This document shows, piece by piece, positions 1 to 12,399 of a DNA stretch of 64,000 bases. The position numbers and the translations under genes were made by a program. Numbering within the stretch: the stretch's first letter is position 1; every line of letters starts with the position of its first letter. This DNA comes from Neocallimastix lanati (nom. inval.) (taxonomy: Eukaryota > Neocallimastigomycota > Neocallimastigomycetes > Neocallimastigales > Neocallimastigaceae), in NCBI GenBank assembly GCA_016946835.1, contig JACVTC010000023.1, positions 682,501 to 746,500 on the forward strand. Reading direction: 5' to 3'. Below the pieces are notes generated by a model. That model had not been told where the DNA came from, did not search any database, and worked only from the letters and a program-made list of their open reading frames with translations.

Positions 1-30
1 TTGTAGATTAAGAATATTAGGTATAAATCA
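1..30 (+). mobile_element. 3' tip of an LTR (LTR0), truncated by the window edge
   Basis: These 30 bases are identical to the last 30 bases of the LTR ending at 7657 (compare 7628-7657), including the terminal CA. They are followed by TTGT and then E1. This is therefore the right end of a second LTR0 copy whose body lies outside the window. Whether it is a solo LTR or the 3' LTR of a full element cannot be seen. Confidence 0.75.
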
Positions 31-34
31 TTGT

Positions 35-876
35 TGGTAAAGAACGAACATATAATGGATTATTAATTAGAATTTCAACTTACTTTAGAATCCATTATAT
101 TATTCTTTACTTAATATTACTTTACTATATTTTCTATACTAAAATATTTTCTAAATATATTTATTTTTTTTTATATTTTTATTAAAAGTTTCTAAAATAT
201 TATCAATAATTTTATATTTTTATTATTAATATCAATATCTATAATTTAACCTTAAATTTTATTATTTTATTAAAGTGTTTATTATCAATATTAATATTTT
301 ATTTTTATTTTCAAATATATTATTATATTATTATTATATTGTATCAATATTAAACTTGTATTCTTTTTAGTATTTTATTTTATTTTTAAATTGATTATTT
401 TATATTTTTATTCCCCACAAATAAAATCAAATCTTAATTGATTAATAATAAATATTAAATATATTATAGTTTTTAAATTTATTTTATATAAAATATAAGA
501 ATATTATATTAACATTCTTGATTAAAATAACTTTATTTTTCTGTAAAATCTTTTTAAATTTTGTTTGTTACTTTTCGTATATATTAAATAATTTAGTTTT
601 AGTATATGAAAAATAATATAAAATTATGTAAACAAAATTTATTAAAATAAAAATACTTATGAATTAGTTAATTTAAATTAATATAAAATTTTAAGTAATT
701 AGTAATAGTAAATATTTTTTTTTTAAATATGATAATAAAATGTAGAAAGGCTTTACATATTTATTTTTTTTCAAAAAGTATAAATAAGTGAAGTTTTTCA
801 ATAATTAAAATGTAGACAGAAAAAATATTAAAAATAAATAATTAAATAAAATTCTAATAAAACCCGAACCATAACA
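35..876 (+). repeat. E1 5' LTR
   Basis: 842 bp, beginning TGGTAAAG and ending CATAACA. It matches 5722-6563 base for base by eye. A TATA-like motif (TATAAATAAG, 779-788) near the 3' part is a plausible promoter for element transcription. Confidence 0.92.
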
Positions 877-883
877 TAATTTA

Positions 884-900
884 TGGTGGAGATATCGGGG
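884..900 (+). other. E1 primer-binding site
   Basis: TGGTGGAGATATCGGGG starts 7 bases after the LTR and has the TGG expected opposite a tRNA CCA tail. The same 17 bases follow the 5' LTR of E4 at the same spacing. The tRNA species is not assigned. Confidence 0.8.
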
Positions 901-3900
901 ATTTAATTGAAAGTTACAGTACCGATTCTGAATCAGAAAGTGAGGACGAAGAAGAAGAAGAATCTGATTCAGAAGAAAAGAAAAAAGATGAATATCCTTC
1001 CTTAAAGGAAATTGTAGAAGCAATAGAAACTTTTTATGGTCTTAAAGAAGACCAGAATATGTTACTTCGTGAGCTCCGTGCTTTAAGAATTAAAAGAAAT
1101 GAGCGAGTAAAAGACTTTAATACTCGTTTCCGATCCATATATTTGAAATTAGATAAGAAAAGAAAGAAGCGAGTCAGTGTTCTCGATTATATTGATGCTC
1201 TTAGGAACAATGAAGAAGCTTGGAAAAAGGTCTCCCTTAAGGATGACATTTCTTTAAATCGGGCGTTTGACATTGCCGAAAAAGTTGATAGAGTAATGAA
1301 TTTGAGACCCTCAAAAGAGTACTCAACTGAAATTGTCAACCCAAGAATAAATATCAGGAATAATTATCAAAACAACAGAAAGGTAGTAAGAGAGAATTAT
1401 GAAGTTAGAAGCCCAAAAAGAAATAAAGATTACGAATTGGAGGACTTAACAAAAAAAATGAAAAATCTTACCATTAAAGCCTGTTTTTATTGTAGCGATC
1501 CAGGACATTTGCAGTATAATTGTCCTAAGTTAAATGCAATTATTCAAGAAAATAAGAAACGGTTATATAGTGGAAAATCTTTAAACCACTAAAAGGGAGA
1601 GGAAGCACTCCCTATAAAAATAAAATAGCTTCATTACAATACAAATCCATTCCTAGTAGTACAAATGATTATAATAAGGAAGAAAAAGAAGATGCTTCCT
1701 ATACTAATGAAACTCACAAAGAATCCGATAATGAGAATGATGTAGAATTTATAGTTAGTGCGACAAAAAGGAAGTTGACGACTAACGATGAAACTAGTGA
1801 AAATAATGAAAAGAGACAACGTAAAAGTCTCAAAGATAATCCTACCCCTATAACAACTCCTGCAATAAGAAAGATAAAAGAGAAGGAAATAGAAAATAGA
1901 ATAATTGTTAAAAATAAAAATCAACTACATCCTTCGATAATGGCGCAGCCTAATATAAATATTGAGAAAGCCAAAGAAAAACAAATTCGGAATAAAGAAA
2001 GAGCTAACTTTGGAAATAACAAGGGAAAAAGGAAGGAAAGGGAGGATAATATTACTATAAGAGAAAAGCAAAGTCTGGATTCTTCAAAACAAAGAAATAG
2101 CATCAGTACTACTAGTGATAAAATGCATCAACGATTAAATAAATTAATTGATAATGAAAACGATAAAATTATTAAAACAAAACAAATCAATGAAATGGAA
2201 GTTATTGAAGTTCCTGAAAAGCTTAATGACGAAGGTCATGAGAATATTACATTACAGAAGCTCATAGATTTTCAAGAGCCTAAAGAAAAAGCAACAATTA
2301 GTAGAACGCTTAGGAACATCAAGATGTGTAAGGATCAGGAAGAATATAATGTTTTACAAGATTTGAATGAAACCAAGTGTAATATTAGTTTCGGTCAGCT
2401 CCTCAATGTTTCTCCAAAAGTCAGAAGTCAAGTAAGTCAAGGATTAAAATTAGAAAAACCTGAAAAGAAAATAATAGGTGCATTAAACAATACTATTGCT
2501 GCTGCTACCTTGGTAAATAATATTGATCACTCTTATATTAGCAAAAGTAAGGAAACCTCAGAAGAAGATATTGCCATGGTTGATGTAACAGTAGATGAAA
2601 TTCCTGGTAAAGCACTAATTGATTCTTGTAGCAATCTCAATGTTATCACAAAAAAATTTTATGAGAAATTACCTGGAAATTATGAAGAAGTAGGTATTAG
2701 TCGTGGAAGGATACGTTTAGCGACTAAGAATGATGAGTATTCAGAAGGAATCATTGTACGAATACCTGTTAAGATTAATGATTATAAAATGATAGTAGAT
2801 TTTCGTATAATTGATGATGATGACCCATTTTATGATTTGTTGATTAATTTTCAAACTCAAGTAGAACACAATCTTTTTATCCATCCTATAAGATATAGTT
2901 TATGTCAATTTAATTCTCAAGGACTAATCGACGTTATAGCTCCTATTAATAATAATTTCCAAGAAGAAGAAAAATTAGTATGTATAGTAAGGAAAATACT
3001 TGAAGATGAAGACACAACTAATGAATTAAAGAAACTTGAAGGTCTATCCCCGCAAGAGTATATCCATGATGAAAAATTTTTAGCAAGTCTTTGTAAAGAT
3101 TATAAAGATGTAATAGTAAAATTACTTGAAGAAAACTTGGACATTATAGCGACATCTTCTGAAGAATTAACCCCGTCAGACTTAGCACCTCATAAGATTA
3201 ACTTGAAAGCGAACGCAAAACCTGTTAAACAAAGATGTTACAGGGTAACCAAATTTAAATCGGATATTATTAAAGAAGAACTAATTAAACTTATTAAGAA
3301 AAAGCTAGTTGTACCATCTTATTCAGAATGGTCTTCACCTGTTGTTGTGGTCCCAAAGGCTAATGGAAAATGGAGATTGTGTGTGGACTACCGCAAGGTG
3401 AATGATCTAACCGAAAAAGACTCTTATGCCCTTCCATATATTGACGAGATATTTGACAGTTTAGATGGTGCCAAAATCTTTACTACTATGGATCTATACT
3501 CAGGTTACCATCAAATCCTAATGGACGAAGAAAGTGTTGAAATAACCAGTTTTACAACCAAATTTGGCAACTACCAATTCAAAGTTATGCCTTTCGGATT
3601 AACTGGAGCTCCGGCTACCTTCCAACGGGAAATGAATAGAATTTTATTTCCTTTAATCGGAAAATGTGTTTTCAACTTTATTGATGATATACTTATATAT
3701 TCAAAAACTGTCGAAGAACATATCCAACACATAAAGCAGGTATTAGCAATCTTCAAGGAACATAAATTAAAAATTAATATTGAAAAATGTCACTTTATGC
3801 AAACGGAAGTTGAAGTTCTTGGTCACAAGATTTCTACTAAGGGTCTTAGTCCTCAAAATAGTAAAATTGAAGCAATTAAAGCCTGGAAAGAACCCACGAA

Positions 3901-5698
3901 TATACATGAGTTAAGATCATTCTTAGGTGCTGTAGGATATTATAGGAACTTTATAAATGAATATGCTCAAACCTCAGCTCCTCTTTGTAAGCTATTAAGA
4001 AAAGGCGTAAAATATAAATGGAATAATGAACAAAAACAAAGTTTTACCAAATTAAAAGAAAAATTAATTAATGCTCCTATTTTAAAATATCCTGATTTTT
4101 CCAAAGAATTCATTATTCGAACAGATGCATCATATGAAGGTATTGGTGGAGTTTTATTGCAGAAAGACGAATCGGAAATAGAACACCCGATTCATTTCAT
4201 TAGCCGTAGCTTAACCAAAGCAGAAAAGAATTATGGAATAACCGATTTGGAAGGAACGGCTTTATATTATTGTATTACTAAATTAAAACCTTATATTATG
4301 GGAAGCCCCTTTAGAACCATAGTTTTTACAGATCACAAACCTCTACTAGGTTTATTTAATAATAAGGAACCGAATAATGCACGACAAACAAGATGGTGTT
4401 TGACTGCAAGTATGCTAAAAGTGGATATTCGCTATGAGCAAGGTAAAAAGAATGTAGTAGCCGACGCTTTATCTAGAATGAAGAACGATAAAGAACAAAA
4501 GGTATTAGCTATAAAAACGAATAAAGATGATGAAAATGATTCACTTTCTAAAGTAATTAAAGAATTTATTGAAGAAAAATTTACAAAGATTGATGGTATA
4601 GATTATTTTATAGATGGAAATAATTATAGAAAACTTGTTACCGAAACAAATGAAAAACTAAAATTAATTCTCGAAGCACATCATGTTGGCCATGAAGGGT
4701 ATTATAAAACATATCAAAGACTTAGAAAAAGTTACTACTGGAATGATATGGTCAACGATATAAAACGGATAATTTCAAAATGCGAAAAATGTCAGTTAAA
4801 TCGCCCTCAGCCATATCCAGAACCAACCGAAAACATTCCAACAGAAGTTGAAGGCCCTTTTACTCATCTTGGACTTGATATTATTGGTCCCTTAATAAAA
4901 ACTGGTAATAAAAACCAATATATCATTGTTGCGGTGGATTATTTCACAAAGTGGGTGGAGGCTGAACCTACTGAAAATATTACATCTAAGGACATCATTA
5001 AGTTTTTAATAAATGTTTTCGCTTGACATGGAGTTCCTCAAGTCATTACAACGGATAATGGCGTTCAATTCACATCGGATATGACTAAAATATTCCTGGA
5101 CTTATATGATGTTTACGTAAAATTTACCACTACCTATCACCCAGAAAGTAATGGATTGGTTGAAAATAGGAATAAAGAAATTGGTAAATTATTGAGATTA
5201 CTTGGTGAAGAAAATAAAGACTGGGATGAGGTATTACCTTCAGCCTTGTGGGCCCTTAGAACTACAAAGAATTCTGTAACCAAACATTCTAGCTTCGAAT
5301 TAGTTTATGGTCGTGAGGATCAACAGCCTTTCGACATTGCTGCTAGACCTACACAAGGAGTGAATAAATCTTCAGATGAAATTCTTTTAGAAAAATTTAT
5401 CTCACATTATAGGTGGACCATGGAAGCAGCTGAAAATGTAAAGAACGCAAGTAAATATTGGGCCAATCGAAGGGAAGAAAAAAATAGCATGAAAAATTCC
5501 AAAAACATAAGAATCGGTGATTTAGTTCTTGTTCGAAATTTTAGTCGTTCTAAATTAGAACCTTATTTTGTCGGTCCTTTAAAAGTAATAAAAAAACAAT
5601 TTAATACCGTAACACTTGCGGACCCAAATACTATGATTCAAATGAATCGTAATGTTCATTTGAAAAATATAGTAAAGTATAACTCAGCTATAGATTAG
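901..5698 (+). pseudogene. E1 gag-pol region, broken
   Basis: Remains of a Ty3-type gag-pol region. In order they are: an acidic then basic gag segment with a CCHC zinc knuckle (CFYCSDPGHLQYNCP), a retropepsin-like protease with a DSC motif, reverse transcriptase (MPFGLTGAPATFQ, FIDD core), RNase H (RTDASYEGIGG), integrase with an HHCC zinc domain and catalytic core, and a C-terminal GPL/GPY-type module. No chromodomain is present. Pol lies in the -1 frame relative to gag, with a slippery heptamer at 1580-1586, as in E3 and E4. About two breaks make it non-functional as it stands. Similarity to E4 runs across the whole region. Confidence 0.9.
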
Positions 5699-5721
5699 CT
5701 TGAGTCTTAGTGGGGGCATCT

Positions 5722-6563
5722 TGGTAAAGAACGAACATATAATGGATTATTAATTAGAATTTCAACTTACTTTAGAATCCATTATATTATTCTTTACTTA
5801 ATATTACTTTACTATATTTTCTATACTAAAATATTTTCTAAATATATTTATTTTTTTTTATATTTTTATTAAAAGTTTCTAAAATATTATCAATAATTTT
5901 ATATTTTTATTATTAATATCAATATCTATAATTTAACCTTAAATTTTATTATTTTATTAAAGTGTTTATTATCAATATTAATATTTTATTTTTATTTTCA
6001 AATATATTATTATATTATTATTATATTGTATCAATATTAAACTTGTATTCTTTTTAGTATTTTATTTTATTTTTAAATTGATTATTTTATATTTTTATTC
6101 CCCACAAATAAAATCAAATCTTAATTGATTAATAATAAATATTAAATATATTATAGTTTTTAAATTTATTTTATATAAAATATAAGAATATTATATTAAC
6201 ATTCTTGATTAAAATAACTTTATTTTTCTGTAAAATCTTTTTAAATTTTGTTTGTTACTTTTCGTATATATTAAATAATTTAGTTTTAGTATATGAAAAA
6301 TAATATAAAATTATGTAAACAAAATTTATTAAAATAAAAATACTTATGAATTAGTTAATTTAAATTAATATAAAATTTTAAGTAATTAGTAATAGTAAAT
6401 ATTTTTTTTTTAAATATGATAATAAAATGTAGAAAGGCTTTACATATTTATTTTTTTTCAAAAAGTATAAATAAGTGAAGTTTTTCAATAATTAAAATGT
6501 AGACAGAAAAAATATTAAAAATAAATAATTAAATAAAATTCTAATAAAACCCGAACCATAACA
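5722..6563 (+). repeat. E1 3' LTR
   Basis: 842-bp direct repeat of 35-876 with no visible differences. It is preceded by the G-rich stretch AGTGGGGGCATC (polypurine tract) and followed by the TTGT target duplication. Confidence 0.92.
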
Positions 6564-6566
6564 TTG

Positions 6567-7657
6567 TGATAAATAACAAAATTATTAAATTAAAATAAAT
6601 AATAAAAAAACAAATTCTGTCTAACTTAACCCAAAAATTAATCCATTCTAAAAAAAAATTAAATCCATATTTAAGAAAAATTAATTAAATAAAGATAATT
6701 AAAATAAAATAATAATAAATTAATTAATCATTAATAATTTTAATTAAAAACTAAAATAAATTAATAAATAATATTTTTCTAAGACTACAAATAAACAAAA
6801 TAATAAACATATTTAATAAATTATAAACAACAAATAAACAAACTTATAAACAACGCAAAATTAAAATTAAATAGTTAAATAATTTTTTAAGTTACTTTTA
6901 TTTAAAATAATGATTATTTTATTTATTTTATAACTCAACTTTTATAAACAAATTGTAATTAAAATAACATTTTAAAACTCATCTTTATCAACATTTTAAT
7001 TGTAAATATTGTTTAATTTAATAATAAATTATTCTTTATTTCTCTTTTATTAATTTATTTTTAATGTAAATAGTTTAAAATCAAAGAAAAATATAAAAAC
7101 ATGTAAATATTTCTTATAAATTATTCTTTATTATTAATTAGTTAATAAATTATTATAAATATTTTATTAGTTTTAATAATCAATTTTTATGATTATTAAT
7201 TAGTTAATAAATTATTATAAATATTTTATTAGTTTTAATAATCAAAAAGTATGATTATTAATTATTTAATAAATTATTATAGATATTTTATTAGTTTTTA
7301 ATAATCAATTTTTATGATTATTAATTATTTTGATAAATTATTATATATTTTATTAGTTATTAATAATCAATTTTATTATTAAAATTTAAAATAAATTAGT
7401 ATAAATAATAAATATTTCATTTTATTATTTTATTAGTTATAACAATTATTTTATTAATTTAAACAAAATTAATTATTAAATAAATAAAGATTAATATTAA
7501 AATAAAAATAAATTTTTTTAATAAAACATTTTTGTGTTTAATAATAAAACATATTTATTTTTTTAAATTTCTTAAATCAATTTTATTCAGTATTTATCCT
7601 TTTATTCACTTCTACAAAATTTAATTTTTGTAGATTAAGAATATTAGGTATAAATCA
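6567..7657 (+). mobile_element. LTR0 copy, probable solo LTR
   Basis: A stretch of about 1.09 kb starting TGATAAATAAC and ending GGTATAAATCA. Its last 30 bases equal window positions 1-30. It is followed directly by TTGC and the next LTR. It has no coding capacity and behaves like a solo LTR in the chain. The right end is firm because it is shared with position 30. The left end is inferred from the TG dinucleotide beside E1's target duplication, with which it overlaps by one T. Confidence 0.6.
7129..7376 (+). repeat. Four tandem copies of a 62-64 bp unit inside LTR0
   Basis: The unit reads roughly TTAATTAGTTAATAAATTAT followed by a TTTTATTAGTTTTAATAATC block. It recurs at about 7129, 7191, 7253 and 7316 with small changes. 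Such arrays in the U3 part of an LTR are common. No function can be read from it. Confidence 0.75.
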
Positions 7658-7661
7658 TTGC

Positions 7662-8484
7662 TGATAAGAATGTACTAAATAATGCATTCTTAATTAAATC
7701 TACGATTTATTTCTAATACATTATGTGTACATTATTATTTTTGTACTTTAATAAATTTTTAAATCCAAAGATCAAAAATTAAATCAAAAATTATATTAAA
7801 CTTTATATTTTTATATTAAATCTTATATTAATAGTAATATTTTTATATATTTAAAACTTATATTAGCAATATTAATAATAAATCTTATTTTTTTTTATAT
7901 TAATAATGAAAATTTGTATTAATAATATTTTTATATATTGATAATTAAAAATTTATATATTATATTTTAACTTTTATTATAAAATTTTATATCGAAATGT
8001 TTTATTTTATATTGAAAAATATTTTATTTTATTAAAAACCTTTATATTAGAATAGTATTTTTATTTTTATTTGAATATTTTAACAGATTGTAATAAAAAA
8101 TATAGCCAATTAAATAAATTCTTATTAGTAATATTTTAGATAGATTATAAAAAAAAAAAAAAAAAAAAAAAAATGTTTTATTAATATTATAAATGTATTT
8201 TATTTATATTGTTATAATTAAATTTTATATAATTGATTATAAAACTCAATTTAAATTTAATAGTTTTTATAAAAAAAAAAATAAATAAAATGTAATTTAG
8301 TGGCAAGAACAACTTTTATGCCTTGAAAAAAAGTATAAATAGTTGTAAATTTTGCTACTAATTTTTAAATATCATCAAAAAAAAATAAATTTAATAAAAT
8401 AAATTTATAAATAAAAATAATAAATAAATAAATAAAATTTGTGTTTCTTACTTTATTTTTATTTAATTCTCTAAAACCTTAACA
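7662..8484 (+). mobile_element. Solo LTR A
   Basis: 823 bp, starting TGATAAGAATG and ending CCTTAACA, flanked on both sides by TTGC (7658-7661 and 8485-8488). It has no internal region. A TATA-like motif lies near 8333-8341 (AGTATAAATAG), in the same relative place as in the other LTRs. This is a solo LTR, presumably left by recombination between the LTRs of a full element. Confidence 0.8.
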
Positions 8485-8488
8485 TTGC

Positions 8489-8956
8489 TGATACGTGACC
8501 ACTATAAAAATGGTATTTAGGTAGATTCTTTAGGTTAAAGAAATACTTAAATATTATTGGTCAATAATAATTTTAGAATAATATATATAATTTTAGAATA
8601 ATAATTATTAAACGGAGAATTCTTTTATTTATAAGTTTATACTTATTATAAATTAATTCACATAAATAGCTATTTTTATATTTTATTTTAGTATAGTTAA
8701 AAGAGATATTATATATATTTGAGATAATTAATTATAATATTTATATAAAAGAGTAATAATAATAATAATTGATGTAATAATTAATAATTAATAATAAATA
8801 AAGAGAACATTAAAAAGATATATTTATTACTTTATTTTGTATTATTGTATGTGTTATTTCTATTAAATATTAGAATATATTATTTTGTCATAATTCCTTA
8901 TTGTCATTGCCCATAAATAAATATTAATTTAGATACATAAATAAAATATCGTATCA
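8489..8956 (+). mobile_element. Solo LTR B
   Basis: 468 bp, starting TGATACGTGACC and ending ATATCGTATCA, giving a perfect 7-bp terminal inverted repeat (TGATACG/CGTATCA). TTGC flanks it on both sides (8485-8488 and 8957-8960). There is no coding region. It shares its left TTGC with solo LTR A. Confidence 0.78.
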
Positions 8957-8960
8957 TTGC

Positions 8961-9960
8961 TTTGTAAGAATCTATAATTATTTTTAACAAAATAATTATA
9001 TTTTCTTAGTTAGGTTATAATTAATATAACTTTTATTTAACTCATATTTCATTTATACAATTAATTATAATTAATAATTTATTTAATTATATATTAAAAT
9101 TTTATTTAGTTTAATATTAAAAATTTATTTAATTAAATAATTTTTATACATTTAAAATAATATTAAATTTATTTAATTATTCACTTAATTATTAAATTTA
9201 TTAATTTTAGTTTTCTCTCACTTATTAAATCATAAACTAAAACACTATTCTGTATTTTATCATGTATTCTGTATTCTATCATGTATTCTGTATTGTATTA
9301 ATCATGTATTTTATTATTAATGTATTGTTTTATATTTTTTATGAAAGTTCTATAAAATAGAACTAAATAGATTAAATTTTAAATTTTATGATCGAAATAA
9401 TTTTCATTATTTTATTCTTTTATTTTCGATCATTATATTAGATTAAGTAATCGGTTAATTAAGGTTTTTCCAATTACTTCTTAAAAGTAATCGGTTTTAC
9501 TTAATTAACGCGACGATCGATATGGATAGAATATCCATCAAAAAACTTATCTAGGTTTTTCTTCTAGTCTTTTCCTAGATAAGAGATTTGTTAAGATTAG
9601 AACCCCTTTTGATTTTAACCTTATTTTGACAAAAAAGTATAAATAAGGCTCTTGAGTTCTCTTTGAGAAATCAAGAGTTATTATTATAACAATTATAATA
9701 TAATAATAATAACAATAAGTTTTAACATTTAAAATTTTTAATAAATAATAAAACAAATTATTTTAATAAAACAAATTTTATAATTAAAACTTTTCCTTAT
9801 CAATTTTAGTGTTTCGTCTATTATAATTCGTTATAATAAACTCGATAATTAGAAAGAACCATAGGTAAGTATGATTCTTTTCTAAACCTTTAATATTAGC
9901 AGTTAGAGCTAATATTAATGATTAATAATTTAATTATAATTTTTTAATTAAATTATTACA
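8961..9960 (+). mobile_element. Solo LTR C, probable
   Basis: About 1.0 kb between the TTGC at 8957 and the left end of E2. It starts TGTAAGAATC at 8963 and ends ATTATTACA at 9960 (TGTAA/TTACA inverted ends). A TATA box (TATAAATAAGG, 9638-9648) sits in the same context as in the other LTRs. The right flank is TGC where TTGC is expected, and the left has two extra T, so the borders are approximate. A GC-richer segment at 9,480-9,660 holds several short inverted repeats, such as AATCGGTT/AACCGATT-like pairs. Confidence 0.6.
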
Positions 9961-9963
9961 TGC

Positions 9964-10428
9964 TGGTACGGGACGCCCTGATAACTATGAAATAAGCAAT
10001 AAATTTGAGAATAAAGTTATAAGATTAAATATTTAAATTTTTAAGAAATAAACAATTATAACCTTAAATTAGATAAAAAAGGATATAAAAAGATGTAAAT
10101 AAGAAAATAATTATAAAGGGAGGGAGAGATCAGAAAGAAAAGAATATGAAAGGAAAAAGATATAAAAATGTAGTTGTAGAATAGAGATATACTAAGACAT
10201 AAAAAATATATAGTTAGTTAGATTATAATAAAAATGTAGTAATTAAAATAATGTATAAAATAATAATATAATAAATAAAGAATATTAATAAAAAAAAAAA
10301 GAATAAATAAAATATCTTAATAATAAGAATAAATAAAAGTTATAAAATTTAAGTGTTTATTCAATTTAGAATAATTTATCTTAACTAGAGTAGTGTCAAA
10401 AAAGCCCAAGGTACAATCACACGTACCA
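9964..10428 (+). repeat. E2 5' LTR
   Basis: 465 bp, beginning TGGTACGGGACGCCC and ending CACACGTACCA, nearly identical to 12400-12871. The outermost bases form a TGGTAC/GTACCA inverted pair. Confidence 0.9.
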
Positions 10429-10432
10429 AAAA

Positions 10433-10450
10433 TGGTGGAGAATCCGGGCG
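10433..10450 (+). other. E2 primer-binding site
   Basis: TGGTGGAGAATCCGGGCG starts 4 bases after the 5' LTR. The identical 18 bases follow the E3 5' LTR. The first nine bases are also shared with the E1/E4 primer-binding site. Confidence 0.8.
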
Positions 10451-10500
10451 TTGACACGTTAGGATAAATTGAAAATAAATTGAATAAAAAAAAAAATAAA

Positions 10501-10611
10501 AAAAAAAAATTATAATAAAAAAAAAATATATAGATAGATATAATTATCATAATTAAAAAAAAAAAAAAAAAAATTATAATAAAAAAATATATAGATAGAT
10601 ATAATTATCAT

Positions 10612-10647
<36 letters not shown>

Positions 10648-10685
10648 ATAATAAAAAAAAATATATAGATAGATATAATTATCAT

Positions 10686-10723
<38 letters not shown>
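10501..10723 (+). repeat. Three tandem A-run/ATATATAGATAGATATA units in E2
   Basis: Each unit is a long A run, TTATAATA, another A run, then ATATATAGATAGATATAATT and ATCATAATT. The A runs differ in length, so unit size varies from about 60 to 80 bp. No function is evident. Confidence 0.8.
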
Positions 10724-10728
<5 letters not shown>

Positions 10729-10762
10729 TGTTGGTATTCATTAATACTTAAAAAAATATATA

Positions 10763-11200
10763 AATAATAATAATAATTAGTTATATAGATTTAATAGTAA
10801 AGATATATTATTGAGTAAATAAAATTTTAAGAGAATATAAATTTTAGGTATAATTATTATATTATAGGCTTATAGGGAGTATAAGCTATAATAAATATTA
10901 GATTATAATAAAATTGTATATTGATTAACAAGAAATTATTCAAATAATATTTTAGTATTAAATTTATATAGGAAATAATAATAATAATAATAATAATTAA
11001 TTATATATATTTAATAGGAAAGGCATAAAATAAAATAAATAAAATTTTAAGAGAATATAAATTTTAGGTATAATTACTATATTATAGGCTTGTAGAGATG
11101 AGATAAGCTAATAATAATTAATAGATTATAATAAAATTATATATTGATTAGAAAGGAATTTTTCAAATTATATTCAAATATAAAATTATATACAAATATT
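10763..11200 (+). repeat. Two imperfect tandem copies of a ~215-bp segment in E2
   Basis: The block containing TTTTAAGAGAATATAAATTT and the phrase TATTATAGGCTT occurs at about 10763-10975 and again at 10978-11200, with scattered changes. It lies between the primer-binding site and the reading frame and probably forms part of the element's long leader. Confidence 0.7.
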
Positions 11201-11253
11201 ATATAAAATAAAATACTATAATTCGGTGGATATGTATATATATATAAAAATAA

Positions 11254-11291
<38 letters not shown>

Positions 11292-11517
11292 AGTAAATAA
11301 AAAAAAATAAAACTAAATAATATTTAATCAATTATAATAGGAATTAAATTATATTAATAATAGAATTACTTGATTAGTATTTATATATATTTATTATATT
11401 AAATTTATAATAATTAAATAATTACAAGACATTATAAAATTATATATCATTATTAAAAATTACTAACTAAAAATATAACTAATTACAAGTGAATAAAAAT
11501 TTGAATGAATAATCAAA

Positions 11518-12351
11518 ATGGAATTATCTGAGAATTTAAATAAGAAATTAAATCAATTGTGCAAAAAGTGTAACGACTTCAATAAAACCATTATAAAAGA
11601 ATTTGAAAATTTATCTAATGATATTATAACTATTAATTTGTATAAAAATTATATATCAGAAATAAAACCTCCTAAATATTCGAAATCTGTAATCCGAAAT
11701 AATAATAAAATTTTTAAAATTTATTATGTTGAGAATTGTAGAGATGTTGGAAGATTAGAAAAATACTTAAAATTTAATAAGATACAAACCAAAAATAAAA
11801 TCTCCATACAAGAGGAACAAATTATAATTAATAGAAATAATAGTAATTTTAATCTACTTAAAAGATTCAGAAGTTATTACAATTCGGAAGATAATATTAA
11901 TAATAATAAAAGAAAGGAAAATATTATTTGTGTGAAAGAAGTCGAGAATAAACCAAGTGTAGTTGATAAAAGAACATCTTATATACAGGGCGATAACGAA
12001 ATTAAGGAGCAAGAACCAAGTCATAGTAATGAGAGTCTACAAAGAGTTTGTGGAGAAGAAGAAAAGAAAAGCGATAATGTTAAGAAAGAAAAATTAATAG
12101 TGATGAAGATTAAACCTGTTAATAAAGAAATAAAAGAAGAAAATACTAATTCAACTTTGATTAAGTCAATAAAAAAAATAAAAATTAATTCTAAGAAACA
12201 TAATAATATAATTCTTAATAAAAATAAAGCAAAGAGTATTAAAATTATTGTTCTAAAGGAAATTTTGAGTAAAACTTGTAATAATAGGAAGGATACTAAA
12301 ACTTTAGAACGTAATTATAAAATTAGAAAGAAGAAAAAGACCCATATTTAA
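11518..12351 (+). CDS. E2-encoded basic protein of unknown function (277 aa)
   Basis: An unbroken 277-codon frame that fills the 3' half of E2 and stops about 50 bp before its 3' LTR. It is rich in Lys, Asn, Ile and Glu. An N-terminal CKKC pair (residues 15-18) sits in a predicted helical stretch, and the C-terminal third is strongly basic. I see no zinc knuckle, protease, reverse transcriptase or integrase motif, and no transmembrane segment. I do not recognise the family. Its position and intact frame suggest the element maintains it; a role such as binding the element RNA is only a guess. Confidence 0.55.
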   Translation: MELSENLNKKLNQLCKKCNDFNKTIIKEFENLSNDIITINLYKNYISEIKPPKYSKSVIRNNNKIFKIYYVENCRDVGRLEKYLKFNKIQTKNKISIQEEQIIINRNNSNFNLLKRFRSYYNSEDNINNNKRKENIICVKEVENKPSVVDKRTSYIQGDNEIKEQEPSHSNESLQRVCGEEEKKSDNVKKEKLIVMKIKPVNKEIKEENTNSTLIKSIKKIKINSKKHNNIILNKNKAKSIKIIVLKEILSKTCNNRKDTKTLERNYKIRKKKKTHI

Positions 12352-12399
12352 GTAAATTGAGACTTCAAAGGATGAAGTCTAAATTTAGGGGGGAAGTCA

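Larger units (their letters stand above)
35..6563 (+). mobile_element. E1: Ty3-like LTR retroelement, broken
   Basis: Complete outline of a Ty3 (Metaviridae) element. It has two 842-bp LTRs starting TG and ending CA, a perfect 4-bp target duplication TTGT (31-34 and 6564-6567), a primer-binding site, remains of gag and pol, and a G-rich polypurine stretch just before the 3' LTR. By eye the two LTRs are identical, so the insertion is recent. The coding part is broken, with about two breaks. Gag and pol resemble E4 closely and the two elements use the same primer-binding sequence, so E1 and E4 belong to one lineage. Confidence 0.9.

Noticed and set aside
9547-9756. 69-codon minus-strand frame in LTR C
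   Set aside because: It lies across the TATA region of a solo LTR, with low-complexity text and no homologous features.
10317-10550. 77-codon minus-strand frame across the E2 LTR end and primer site
   Set aside because: It crosses known non-coding element parts and A runs.
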